Source of the DNA: Flavobacteriaceae bacterium
Lineage (GTDB): Bacteria; Bacteroidota; Bacteroidia; Flavobacteriales; Flavobacteriaceae
Assembly: GCA_003443635.1 (NCBI GenBank)
Contig: CP031964.1
Location: 962,321-1,026,320, forward strand
Direction: 5' to 3'
Length of the DNA: 64,000 nucleotides
The position numbers and the translations under genes were made by a program. How positions within the stretch are numbered: position 1 is the stretch's first letter; every line of letters begins with the position of its first letter. The notes beneath the pieces are model-generated. The model was not told the DNA's origin. It ran no database searches and saw only the letters and a list, made by a program, of their open reading frames with translations. Shown here one piece after another: positions 19,258 through 26,716 of the stretch.

Positions 19258-19932
19258 ATGCAAAACACATTATTAAAATTAAGTCAAGCATCAAGAACTG
19301 TTAATTCAGGAAGTAATAAAGTAACATTGCTTAATGAAATTAACTTGGATATAAAAGAAGGCGAATTTATATCACTGATGGGGCCTTCTGGGTCAGGGAA
19401 ATCTACCTTGTTAAATTGTATAGGGATGTTAGATAATTTTACTGGAGGAGGATATGTTTTTTTGGGTGACCCGGTACATAGTATGAAAGAAAAAAATAGA
19501 TCCAAACTCTATAAAGAATATATTGGTTTTGTGTTTCAGGCATATCACCTTATTGATGAGTTAACCGTTTATGAGAACATTGAAACACCTCTTTTATATA
19601 AGAAAATAAAATCTTCAGAACGAAAAGGAATGGTAGCCGATATGTTAGATCGTTTTAACATTGTCGGAAAAAAGGATTTATTTCCATCACAATTAAGTGG
19701 AGGTCAACAACAATTGGTAGGTATCGCACGAGCATTGATTGGAAATCCGAAATTAATTTTAGCAGACGAACCTACAGGAAACCTTAACTCTAAGCAGAGT
19801 GTTGAAATTATGGAGTTGTTCTCTCAATTAAATCAGGAAGGAGTAACAATTATTCAGGCTACACACTCGGAGCGTAATGCAGCTTATGGTTCTAGAATTA
19901 TACACTTACTTGATGGAAAGATAACCTCTTAA
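19258..19932 (+). CDS. Second ABC transporter ATP-binding protein, with altered signature and D-loop
   Basis: 224 residues: Walker A GPSGSGKST (42-50), Q-loop Gln94 in FVFQAYH, signature region LSGGQQQL (146-153), Walker B LILADEPTG with Glu171, and H-loop His in QATHSE. Compared with the ATPase at 8792, the Arg after LSGGQQQ is Leu (QQQLVGIARA) and the D-loop Asp is Asn (GNLNS instead of GNLDS). Core ATP-binding and catalytic residues remain, so it may still work, possibly as the weaker member of a heterodimer with the first ATPase. It lies between the last permease and the TolC gene. Confidence 0.9.
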   Translation: MQNTLLKLSQASRTVNSGSNKVTLLNEINLDIKEGEFISLMGPSGSGKSTLLNCIGMLDNFTGGGYVFLGDPVHSMKEKNRSKLYKEYIGFVFQAYHLIDELTVYENIETPLLYKKIKSSERKGMVADMLDRFNIVGKKDLFPSQLSGGQQQLVGIARALIGNPKLILADEPTGNLNSKQSVEIMELFSQLNQEGVTIIQATHSERNAAYGSRIIHLLDGKITS

Positions 19933-19945
19933 TAACTAATAAATC

Positions 19946-21367
19946 ATGATACGTACATATATAATATGCATCATCATTAGCTTGATGACCTGGAAAGGGC
20001 TTACCCAAAATCAACTAAAAGAAACCTATTCATTAGCAGAATGTATTACAATAGCTTTAGAAAATAATTTAGATATAAAATCAGCAACTATAAGTGCTAA
20101 TTCTGCAAAAGTGAACCATCAGCAATCTAAAACAGATTTATTGCCTAGTGTAAATGGTAACTTTAATTTAGGAGTCAATACTGGCCGGAGTATAGATCCT
20201 TTTACTAATGACTTTATCAACCAAGAATTAACTTTTTCTAATGCTGGGTTAAATATTGATGCTACTGTTTTTAATGGATTTCGATTAATTAATAGGACTA
20301 AACAAAATCGTTTAAACCGAAAAGCATCCGAAATAGAAGTAGAAGCCGTCAAACAGGATATCACTTTAAGAGTAACACTAGCATATTTACAAGTGTTAAA
20401 TAGCGAAGCTGTTTTTCAACTATCAAAAACACGTTTAGAAGCTACCCGGCAGCAACTTAATATTAGAGAAAGTTTTTATAAAAATGAATCAGGAAACCCA
20501 GCAGATTATACAGATATACAAGGCCAGATTGCAAATGATGAAACCAGTGTTGTTATCGCAGAAAATAATTGGAATAATGCAAAGTTAAACCTTATTCAGT
20601 TGTTGAATTTAGATGATAAGATTGCTATAGAAACAAAAGATTTTATTTTAGATTTTAAAACATACAACTTGTCTGCTGACGAGGTCTATCAAGATGCATT
20701 GCAAAATTGGTTAGCTTTTAAAGCAGGTGAGCTACGTGTTGAAGCCGTAAAAAAAGGAGTGAGTATTGCTAAAGCACAGTTTGTTCCAGAAATTTCTGTT
20801 TTTGCAGGAGTGAATACCAATTTTTCTAGTGCTGCTCAAACTTTTACATCTACAGGAACAAATATTATAGAAACGGGGGATTTTGTAACCGTAAATGGAG
20901 AAAACTTATTGGTAATGAGTGAACAAACTAATTTTGAATCTCAAAATATCGGATTCCGCGACCAATTGGATAATAATTTGAATACAGTAGTAGGGCTTTC
21001 AGTAAGAATACCACTTTTTAATGGGTTAAGAGCAAGAAATAATGTAAGACTAGAAAAAAATAGAGTTAAAGAATCTACCATAACTTTAGAGCGTAACTAT
21101 TTGGATATTAAAAATACTATTGCTCAAGTCCATTTTGATATGATGACAGCTTACCAGCGTTGCGAAAGTTTACAAAAACAAGTAGAAGCTTATAAAGAAT
21201 CATATCGAGTTAATGAAATAAGGTTTAATAACGGAATCTCTAATTTTTTAAATTATATCACTAGTAAAAATAATTTTGAAAACGCTAAAGTAAATCTAAT
21301 CAACGCCCAATACGAGTATGTTTTGCAGATAAAAATTTTAGAGTATTATCGTGGTAACTTTAGTTAA
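19946..21367 (+). CDS. TolC-family outer-membrane efflux channel
   Basis: 473 residues. A signal peptide (MIRTYIICIIISLMTWKGLTQ) precedes the typical TolC start YSLAECITIALENNLDIK, then two long helical-hairpin repeats. The second repeat keeps the hallmark LSVRIPLFNGLRARNNV (about 350-366), the counterpart of the first repeat's NIDATVFNGFRLINR. The C-terminal part holds the coiled-coil segment RCESLQKQVEAYKESYRVNEIRF, quoted here only as a region near 390-425. It should form the trimeric outer-membrane exit duct for the adaptor and permeases upstream. Last gene of the efflux operon, 13 bases after the second ATPase. Confidence 0.93.
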   Translation: MIRTYIICIIISLMTWKGLTQNQLKETYSLAECITIALENNLDIKSATISANSAKVNHQQSKTDLLPSVNGNFNLGVNTGRSIDPFTNDFINQELTFSNAGLNIDATVFNGFRLINRTKQNRLNRKASEIEVEAVKQDITLRVTLAYLQVLNSEAVFQLSKTRLEATRQQLNIRESFYKNESGNPADYTDIQGQIANDETSVVIAENNWNNAKLNLIQLLNLDDKIAIETKDFILDFKTYNLSADEVYQDALQNWLAFKAGELRVEAVKKGVSIAKAQFVPEISVFAGVNTNFSSAAQTFTSTGTNIIETGDFVTVNGENLLVMSEQTNFESQNIGFRDQLDNNLNTVVGLSVRIPLFNGLRARNNVRLEKNRVKESTITLERNYLDIKNTIAQVHFDMMTAYQRCESLQKQVEAYKESYRVNEIRFNNGISNFLNYITSKNNFENAKVNLINAQYEYVLQIKILEYYRGNFS

Positions 21368-21468
21368 ACAAAGCTTTTGTTACAGGTTTTTTTATTTCTG
21401 AAAATAAATAGTTTCATCTTTTTTAATACTAAAATTGACTTTTTTAAGTTATTAAGAAAAACTTTTTT

Positions 21469-21948
21469 ATGAACAAAAAAATAACCTACTTAATAATCCC
21501 ATTATTATTATTCATGGCTTCATGTTCGGATGATGAAACTTTCAATTTAGATGATGATGATACTATCTCCATAAGCTCACAATCTATCACTGAAGAAATT
21601 TTAGAATTAGTAAACGAACACCGTCAAACTATAGGAATGTCTAGTTTGTCTAGAAATACGGTTGCTGATAGTTTAGCAATTGTACATACTAATTATATGA
21701 TCTCCGAAAGGAAAATTAGTCATGATAATTTTGATGAAAGATTTGAACAAATGCAATTAAAATTGAATGCGAGAAGCGCTGGTGAAAATGTGGCCTTTGG
21801 TTACCCAACTGCAGAAACGGTAATGACAGGCTGGCTTAATAGTACAGGACATAGAGCTAATATCGAAGGTGATTTTACACACATAGGAATTGCAGCAATA
21901 AAAAATAGTCAAGGCACATACTATTATACCCAATTGTTTTATCGTTAA
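21469..21948 (+). CDS. CAP (SCP/PR1) domain lipoprotein
   Basis: 159 residues. MNKKITYLIIPLLLFMASC is a lipoprotein signal with the lipid-accepting Cys19, followed by an acidic linker (SDDETFNLDDDDT), which in Bacteroidota often directs export to the surface. The CAP fold is clear: EILELVNEHRQTIGMSSL, VHTNYMISERKISHDNF, GENVAFGYPTAE and the WLNSTGHRANIEGDFTHIG segment with the conserved His. These proteins bind lipids or small molecules or have uncertain hydrolytic roles. About 100 bases follow the TolC stop, so it is probably a separate transcription unit. Confidence 0.85.
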   Translation: MNKKITYLIIPLLLFMASCSDDETFNLDDDDTISISSQSITEEILELVNEHRQTIGMSSLSRNTVADSLAIVHTNYMISERKISHDNFDERFEQMQLKLNARSAGENVAFGYPTAETVMTGWLNSTGHRANIEGDFTHIGIAAIKNSQGTYYYTQLFYR

Positions 21949-22002
21949 TTGATTATTATAAAGTTTTCTCTATTGAGATATAAAACTCAATGCACTCTAT
22001 TT

Positions 22003-22533
22003 TTAAATTGCTTCTTGTAGCATTTTAATTTTTTGAGCTAAGTCAATATTTAGCTCTTTGTTAACTATTCCTTTTTCTGAGAAATTTTTATGAAAAGAAG
22101 GTAAAGAGAAATCGGCTATAATATTTGCTCCTAAATGAGGGAATGATGCTTTTGCTGTTTGAAGTACTGTTGCTCCACCTCTAGCTCCGGGTGAAGTTGC
22201 CATTAACAGCATCGGTTTGCCTTTCCATACTTTTTGATTAATTCTAGACATCCAATCAAAAGCATTTTTAAATGCTGTAGAATAAGAACCATTATGTTCT
22301 GCTAAAGATATTACTAAACCATCTGCAGATTCTATTAGATTATTTAATCGTGTAGCATTTTCAGGAATTCCATTTTCATTTTCAGCATCAATTCCGTATA
22401 ATGATAAGTGAAAATCATTTAAATCTGCAACAATAACTTCTGACTTTTTAAGCTGATTAGCTACATATATAGCTAATACTTTATTAATAGAGTTTTTACT
22501 ATTACTTCCACCAATGGCTACTATTTTTTTCAT
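22003..22533 (-). CDS. NAD(P)H-dependent FMN reductase (flavodoxin fold)
   Basis: 176 residues from the ATG at 22533; the reading frame also offers a TTG two codons earlier, but the ATG gives the usual start MKKIVAIGGSNSKNSINK. The flavodoxin-like fold is shown by the FMN phosphate loop GGSNSKNS (about 6-13), ADGLVISLAEHNGSYSTAFKN and the segment KPMLLMATSPGARGG. It reduces FMN or quinone-type substrates at the expense of NAD(P)H. It starts 2 bases after the stop of the MarR gene, hence a two-gene operon under MarR control, a common pairing for quinone or electrophile defence. Confidence 0.85.
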   Translation of the reverse strand: MKKIVAIGGSNSKNSINKVLAIYVANQLKKSEVIVADLNDFHLSLYGIDAENENGIPENATRLNNLIESADGLVISLAEHNGSYSTAFKNAFDWMSRINQKVWKGKPMLLMATSPGARGGATVLQTAKASFPHLGANIIADFSLPSFHKNFSEKGIVNKELNIDLAQKIKMLQEAI

Positions 22534-22535
22534 TT

Positions 22536-22955
22536 TCAATGTTCTTTTAATTTTTTAATTAATCGTTTTAAAGTCTCTGTTTCTTCTGAATTAAGATTAT
22601 TCATCATTGGTTTATGAAAATTGTGAACTTTCTTATCCAATTTTTTTAATAATTCAATACCATCTTGAGTAATTATGATATCCATTTTTCTTCTATCTTC
22701 ATGAGAGAGAGTTCGTTTTACAAGTCTTTTTGTTTCTAGTTTATCAACAATACGAGTTACGTTACTAGAACGTTGTACCATATTTTCTAAAATTGTATTT
22801 ACAGAAATAGGCTTTCCTTTTGCCCCGCGTAGTATTCTTAATACATTGTATTGAGGCTCGTAAATTCCAAATTCCTTTAATTCTTTAGAGATCGAATCTG
22901 TAATCCAATGCCCTGTTCTTATAATTTCAAAAATAGCTTGAAAATAATTATTCAT
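22536..22955 (-). CDS. MarR-family transcriptional regulator
   Basis: 139 residues from the ATG at 22955; an upstream in-frame TTG at 23000 would pass through the palindromic operator and is rejected. The winged helix is clear: YNVLRILRGAKGKPISVNTIL, then the recognition helix region MVQRSSNVTRIVDKLETKRLV and the wing RTLSHEDRRKMDIIITQDG. MarR proteins are dimeric repressors released by phenolic or oxidising ligands. An 18-base perfect palindrome covers its own promoter (22967-22984), so it probably represses itself and the FMN reductase, and may also act on the divergent FAD monooxygenase. Confidence 0.9.
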   Translation of the reverse strand: MNNYFQAIFEIIRTGHWITDSISKELKEFGIYEPQYNVLRILRGAKGKPISVNTILENMVQRSSNVTRIVDKLETKRLVKRTLSHEDRRKMDIIITQDGIELLKKLDKKVHNFHKPMMNNLNSEETETLKRLIKKLKEH

Positions 22956-22966
22956 AACAAGTACAT

Positions 22967-22986
22967 TATTTGTATATACAAATATA
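22967..22986 (-). promoter_or_regulatory. MarR operator palindrome overlapping a -7 promoter box
   Basis: TATTTGTATATACAAATA (22967-22984) is a perfect 18-base palindrome ending 12 bases before the marR start. Read on the minus strand, TATATTTG (22986-22979) matches the Bacteroidota -7 box TAnnTTTG and overlaps the palindrome; a TTG (23009-23007) stands 20 bases further upstream. A dimer bound here would block the promoter, fitting autorepression. Confidence 0.65.
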
Positions 22987-23110
22987 TTTATAAAACTCAA
23001 ATCTTACAAACTAGATTAATATATTATTTTAAAAACTACTTTAAGTGTGTTTTTTGAGATTTGAAAAATAAAAAATACAATTTTAAGAGACCTTTTTATA
23101 TGAACTTATA

Positions 23111-23139
23111 TTTATAATGCCATTATATTGCATTATAAA
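23111..23139 (+). promoter_or_regulatory. Inverted repeat upstream of the FAD monooxygenase gene
   Basis: TTTATAATG (23111-23119) and CATTATAAA (23131-23139) form a perfect inverted repeat with an 11-base spacer, so the half-site centres are 20 bases apart, two helical turns. It ends 26 bases before the TTG start of the monooxygenase. The sequence differs from the MarR palindrome, so a different regulator may bind. A near-match -7 box TATATTTA (23107-23114) overlaps it. Confidence 0.45.
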
Positions 23140-23165
23140 CAAACAACAATTAATTAAAAAATAAA

Positions 23166-24311
23166 TTGTATACAATAATTGGAGCAGGAATTGGAGGATT
23201 GACCACCGCATTAGCATTTGAGAAATTGGGAATAGAGTATCAATTGTTTGAAAGAGAACCTGAGTTGTTTGATATAGGAGCAGGAATATTATTATCCCCA
23301 AATGCATTGCAAGTATTTGAATGGCTCGGAATATTAGACGATGTAAAGAGTAGCGGAAACTATATAGATCGAATTACGTTAAGTAAACCTAATTTATCAC
23401 CTTTATTCGATAATTCTCAAGATGATGTAAAAACAAAATTTGGATATTATTCTATTGCAATACATAGAGCGAAACTTCAAAAATTATTAATAAAAAATGT
23501 CCCTGAGCAAAAAATTCATTTGAATAAATCATTTGAGAGATTCGTAATAAATAGAGATAAAGTAAAAACGATATTTCAAGATGAGACAGAATATGAATCC
23601 AATTTTTTAATTGGAGCAGATGGAATTAACTCAAGAGTAAGAAAACAGCTTTTCCCTAAAAGTAAAATAAGATATTCGGGACAAACCTGTTGGAGAGGAA
23701 TTTCTAATCTCCGTTTAGATAATGCTTACAAACATAGAGGGATGGAAATATGGGGAAACCAAATAAGGTTTGGTTTTACTCAAATAGCTGTTGGTAGAAC
23801 ATATTGGTTTGCAGTTTCATTAAGTAAACCAAATCAAAAAGATAGTAGTAATATTAAAAACGAATTGCTTAAAAGCTATAGAAGTTTTCATCCATTAGTT
23901 AATAAACTAATTTCTTCAACAGATAACAACGATATAATTAGAAACGACATAAATGATTTAATTCTATTAAATAAATGGAGTGAGAACAACATTTGTTTAA
24001 TAGGAGATGCTGCTCATGCTACAACACCAAATATGGGTCAAGGAGGAGCTCAAGCTATTGAAGATGCATATTATTTATCTAATCTTATTAATGAGAACTT
24101 AAACCAAAATGTATTTCAGTTATTTCAGAATAAAAGAATGAAAAAAGTAAGCTCGATAGTGAAAAGGTCATGGTTAATAGGAAAGATAGCACACCTCAAA
24201 TACGCTCAGAACATACGAAATTATTTCTTTAAAAATATTCCACAAAGTAGTATAAAGAAGAAAATAATCGAAGTATTTGACATAGATAAATTTCCAAAAT
24301 CATCATCTTAA
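23166..24311 (+). CDS. FAD-dependent monooxygenase (UbiH/TetX-like class A flavoprotein hydroxylase)
   Basis: 381 residues. It starts at TTG; no in-frame ATG lies upstream, and the dinucleotide-binding motif begins straight away (YTIIGAGIGGL, GxGxxG at 6-11), so nothing is missing. The other class A signatures are present: the DG motif in IGADGINSRVRK (Asp152) and the GD motif in CLIGDAAHATTPNMGQGG (Gly280-Asp281). Enzymes of this type hydroxylate aromatic or polyketide-like compounds or inactivate antibiotics with NAD(P)H and O2; the substrate is unknown. It is divergent from a MarR/FMN-reductase pair, which hints at detoxification of phenolics, but it has its own upstream inverted repeat. 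Confidence 0.85.
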   Translation: MYTIIGAGIGGLTTALAFEKLGIEYQLFEREPELFDIGAGILLSPNALQVFEWLGILDDVKSSGNYIDRITLSKPNLSPLFDNSQDDVKTKFGYYSIAIHRAKLQKLLIKNVPEQKIHLNKSFERFVINRDKVKTIFQDETEYESNFLIGADGINSRVRKQLFPKSKIRYSGQTCWRGISNLRLDNAYKHRGMEIWGNQIRFGFTQIAVGRTYWFAVSLSKPNQKDSSNIKNELLKSYRSFHPLVNKLISSTDNNDIIRNDINDLILLNKWSENNICLIGDAAHATTPNMGQGGAQAIEDAYYLSNLINENLNQNVFQLFQNKRMKKVSSIVKRSWLIGKIAHLKYAQNIRNYFFKNIPQSSIKKKIIEVFDIDKFPKSSS

Positions 24312-24321
24312 CTACTAAAAT

Positions 24322-24379
24322 AGTACAATATTTTGCGTGTTTTTTGTATCAAATAAGGAGTTATTCTCATTGATCTTTG
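24322..24379 (+). promoter_or_regulatory. Promoter region of the first NTF2/YHS module, with a conserved upstream element
   Basis: AGTACAATATTTTGCG (24322-24337) is followed after exactly 34 bases by GATCTTTG (24372-24379), a 7-of-8 match to the -7 box TAnnTTTG. The same pair of elements with the same 34-base spacing precedes the second module (25397-25454). Neither copy has a TTG at -33, so the upstream element may be an activator site that replaces it. Confidence 0.5.
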
Positions 24380-24429
24380 CGGTGTAATTACAAAACAAAA
24401 TTTGTTTAATCACTAAAAAGATAATAAAG

Positions 24430-24783
24430 ATGAATATCAAAGACCAAGCAACAAAAATGGATGCTATCGTATCACAAGGCGCAATAGTAGATGCCGTAAA
24501 GCAATTTTTTGCAGAAGACGCTAACACATCAGACTATGGTGGCGGTGGAACCATAGGGAAACAAGCCATGATCGAAAAGATGGAAGGCTTTGCAGGTGCA
24601 ATAGCAGCAGTAAATGGCATTACCCACCATCACACTATTGTAGATGGAAATGTATCCGCTTCAGAATTCACATTTGACTTTAACATGAAAGATGACAGTA
24701 AGATCTACTGGCATGAGATCATTCGAAGAGTATGGAATGAAAACGGAGAAGTAATACAAGAAGAATACTTTAACGCAGAGTAA
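24430..24783 (+). CDS. NTF2/SnoaL-like small cytosolic protein (copy 1)
   Basis: 117 residues, no signal peptide. The pattern of an N-terminal helix pair (IVDAVKQFFAEDANTSDYG), a short loop and four beta-strands (NGITHHHTIVDGNVS, EFTFDFNMKDDS, IYWHEIIRRVWNENGEVIQEEYF) is that of the SnoaL-like NTF2 fold, which serves as a binding pocket or small enzyme. The HHH and FxFDFxM motifs are shared with copy 2 at 25477. It is 42 bases upstream of an exported YHS protein with no terminator between, so the two form an operon. Function unknown. Confidence 0.75.
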   Translation: MNIKDQATKMDAIVSQGAIVDAVKQFFAEDANTSDYGGGGTIGKQAMIEKMEGFAGAIAAVNGITHHHTIVDGNVSASEFTFDFNMKDDSKIYWHEIIRRVWNENGEVIQEEYFNAE

Positions 24784-24825
24784 TAAAACAACAACAAGAA
24801 AAATAAATAAGTAAATAAAAAAGAG

Positions 24826-25299
24826 ATGAAGAATTTAATAAAAACAACAATTTTAGGGCTAGCTTTAGTAGTAAGCACAACCGTATTTGCACAAGACAAG
24901 AAAGCAAATAATATAGACAATAGTAATATCGCATTACAAGGCTATAGCCCAGTATCGTATTTAGATTTAGGAATAGCACAAAAAGGAAAACAACAATTTA
25001 AATCAGAATACAAGAAGATATCATACTACTTTACATCGGTAGATCAGAAGAAAGCATTTGATAAGAACCCGGCAAGATATGTACCACAGTATGGAGGATT
25101 CTGTGCATTTGGAACGTATGCAGGAGCGAAGTTCAGACCAGACCCAAATAAATTTATCGTAAAAGATGGTAAATACTTTTTATATCTATACACCTTAGAG
25201 TTAGATGCACAACAATTATGGTTAGCAGAGAAGAATCATAACAAGTTGGTATCGGTAGCAGACAAGAACTGGGAGAAGTTGAGTAAGACGTACAATTAA
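24826..25299 (+). CDS. Exported YHS-domain protein (copy 1)
   Basis: 157 residues. The signal peptide MKNLIKTTILGLALVVSTTV is cleaved after FAQ. The mature part is a YHS-type domain: LQGYSPVSYLDLG, YKKISYYFTSVDQKKAF, NPARYVPQYGGFCAFG, where the Cys corresponds to the Cys/Sec position of the YHS (seleno)protein family. YHS domains are linked to heavy metals or copper, so a periplasmic metal or redox role is possible but unproven. Second gene of a two-gene module that is repeated immediately downstream; the pair suggests cooperation across the inner membrane or a shared regulon rather than a complex. Confidence 0.8.
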   Translation: MKNLIKTTILGLALVVSTTVFAQDKKANNIDNSNIALQGYSPVSYLDLGIAQKGKQQFKSEYKKISYYFTSVDQKKAFDKNPARYVPQYGGFCAFGTYAGAKFRPDPNKFIVKDGKYFLYLYTLELDAQQLWLAEKNHNKLVSVADKNWEKLSKTYN

Positions 25300-25328
25300 A
25301 ATCGACATTTCCGTTCGTTGATTTATAA

Positions 25329-25363
25329 GAGTTATTGAATACACTTTCAATAATTCTTTTTTT
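25329..25363 (+). terminator. Rho-independent terminator after the first module
   Basis: GAGTTATTGAA (25329-25339) pairs with TTCAATAATTC (25346-25356) with one G-U pair and a 6-base loop, followed by seven T residues. It lies 30 bases past the stop of the first YHS gene and separates the two duplicated modules. Confidence 0.75.
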
Positions 25364-25396
25364 ATGGTTAAAGCTAATGAGTGAGGCAAAATAAAA

Positions 25397-25454
25397 AGTA
25401 CAACTTTTTGCGCTTTTTTTATAGTAACCAAAATGATGTCTAATAAGACCTTTG
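25397..25454 (+). promoter_or_regulatory. Promoter region of the second NTF2/YHS module, with the same upstream element
   Basis: AGTACAACTTTTTGCG (25397-25412), 13 of 16 bases identical to the element before copy 1, then 34 bases, then GACCTTTG (25447-25454). The bases between the elements are not conserved, so the retained parts are probably the functional ones. Confidence 0.5.
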
Positions 25455-25476
25455 TACAAACAAAAAAACAGAAATC

Positions 25477-25857
25477 ATGTTTGATATTTTTAAAAAGAAA
25501 AAAATAGATATAAGAAAGCAAGCTACTCAAATAGATAATATAGTAGCTAAGGGAGATATAGTAAGTGCCGTACAGTTGTTTTTTGCCGATGATGCAAACA
25601 CATTAGATTATGGAGGAACTGTTACTACCAATAAAGCACAAATGGTAGAAAAAATGGAAGGCTTTGCAGGAGCAATAGCTAAAGTAAACGGAATTACACA
25701 TCATCATACCATTGTTGAAGGTAATGTATCTGTTTCAGAGTTTACGTTTGATTTTAAAATGAAAGATAATAGTTCCATTTATTGGCATGAAACTATTCGT
25801 CGCATTTGGAATAATAAAGGGGAAGTAATACAAGAAGGATATTTTAACGCAGAATAA
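25477..25857 (+). CDS. NTF2/SnoaL-like small cytosolic protein (copy 2)
   Basis: 126 residues; a paralogue of the protein at 24430 with a nine-residue lysine-rich N-terminal addition (MFDIFKKKK). Shared blocks include KMEGFAGAIA, VNGITHHHTIV, SEFTFDF and GEVIQE-YFNAE, so the pocket core is retained while the loop after DYGG differs (TVTTNKAQ against GGTIGKQA). It is followed after 27 bases by the second YHS gene. Its codons are more AT-rich than those of copy 1, suggesting that the duplication is not recent or that the copies differ in expression level. Confidence 0.75.
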   Translation: MFDIFKKKKIDIRKQATQIDNIVAKGDIVSAVQLFFADDANTLDYGGTVTTNKAQMVEKMEGFAGAIAKVNGITHHHTIVEGNVSVSEFTFDFKMKDNSSIYWHETIRRIWNNKGEVIQEGYFNAE

Positions 25858-25884
25858 TAATTAGAAATTTAATATATAATAACA

Positions 25885-26349
25885 ATGAGAAATTTAATTA
25901 AAACAACAATTTTAATCGTAGCATTTTCAATAAGTGCAGTAATGTTTGCTCAAGATAAAAAAGCAAATAATATAGATGATAGCAAAATAGGATTACATGG
26001 ATATAGTCCAGTGTCTTATCTTGATTTAGAGTTGGCACAGAGGGGGTCTAAACAATACAAATCAGTTCATAATGAAATTGCATATTATTTTACTTCAGCT
26101 GAGCAAAAAGCAAAGTTTGATCAAAATCCAAGTAAATATATGCCACAATATGGAGGGTTTTGTGCTTTTGGAATTTATGCAGGTGCAAAATTTAGAGTTG
26201 ACCCTACAAAATTTGTAGTAAGTAAAGGAAAATACTACTTATTCTTGAATGATGTAGAAGTAGATGCAAAACAACTTTGGATAGGGGAAAAAGAATCTAA
26301 GTTAGTGAAAAAAGCTAATGAAAATTGGAAAGGATTAAAAACTAAATAA
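25885..26349 (+). CDS. Exported YHS-domain protein (copy 2)
   Basis: 154 residues; signal peptide MRNLIKTTILIVAFSISAVM cleaved after FAQ, mature start DKKANNIDDSKIGLHGYSPVSYLD almost the same as copy 1 up to the YHS core. The key segment YMPQYGGFCAFG with its Cys is kept. It forms an operon with the NTF2-like gene before it and is closed by a strong terminator. Conservation of the whole pair indicates that both proteins of a module are needed together. Confidence 0.8.
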   Translation: MRNLIKTTILIVAFSISAVMFAQDKKANNIDDSKIGLHGYSPVSYLDLELAQRGSKQYKSVHNEIAYYFTSAEQKAKFDQNPSKYMPQYGGFCAFGIYAGAKFRVDPTKFVVSKGKYYLFLNDVEVDAKQLWIGEKESKLVKKANENWKGLKTK

Positions 26350-26393
26350 TAAAAAGACAATTCAGATTGGTTTTTTTAGTAGTTAGTGATGAT

Positions 26394-26445
26394 AACTCGG
26401 GTATGTCTGGTTAATTATATCGATATACCTGAGTTTTTCATTTTT
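26394..26445 (+). terminator. Rho-independent terminator after the second module
   Basis: AACTCGGGTAT (26394-26404) pairs with ATACCTGAGTT (26425-26435) with one G-U pair, followed by TTTCATTTTT. It lies 45 bases past the second YHS stop. Confidence 0.75.
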
Positions 26446-26537
26446 AAAATGAAAAATATTAAGTGTTGATAAGCTTCCTAAAATAGTTAAAACAAAAAAA
26501 TAAAAGAAGTAATATTTAATTCAATAAGTAAAAACAT

Positions 26538-26708
26538 ATGAAAGCAAGATTAGTAAATCAAAAAAATATGGAATCAATTGGAGAGCTTAAATTAATGTTT
26601 CTACCTCGTGAAAATGAATGGATCGAGTTTAATAAAAACATATATTCTGTTTATAAAATAATTCATACAGAGAATGAATTGAAAATAAGAGTTGTTGATG
26701 CAAGATAA
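26538..26708 (+). CDS. Small hypothetical protein, 56 residues
   Basis: ATG at 26538 to TAA at 26706, reading MKARLVNQKNMESIGELKLM and continuing to VVDAR. It has a balanced, soluble composition with charged residues spread throughout and alternating hydrophobic residues (IYSVYKIIHTENELKIRVVD), as expected for a small beta-rich protein; this is not typical of chance frames in AT-rich DNA, which are Lys/Asn/Ile/Phe biased. It lies between a terminator and the convergent LysR gene. No family recognised, no function proposed. Confidence 0.55.
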   Translation: MKARLVNQKNMESIGELKLMFLPRENEWIEFNKNIYSVYKIIHTENELKIRVVDAR

Positions 26709-26716
26709 GCTCTTTT

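Noticed and set aside
21361-21400. Possible terminator after the TolC gene (AACAAA-GC-TTTTGTT)
   Set aside because: The loop would be too small and the arms do not match in length; only the following T-run is suggestive.
23101-23139. The inverted repeat as a second copy of the MarR operator
   Set aside because: Half-sites (TTTATAATG) do not match the TATTTGTA arms, so I list it as an independent site.
24705-24979. Hydrophobic antisense frames over the NTF2/YHS genes (also 25154-25530)
   Set aside because: They are mirror frames of real genes; the antisense of a Lys/Gln-rich protein gives Leu/Phe-rich translations that mimic membrane proteins.
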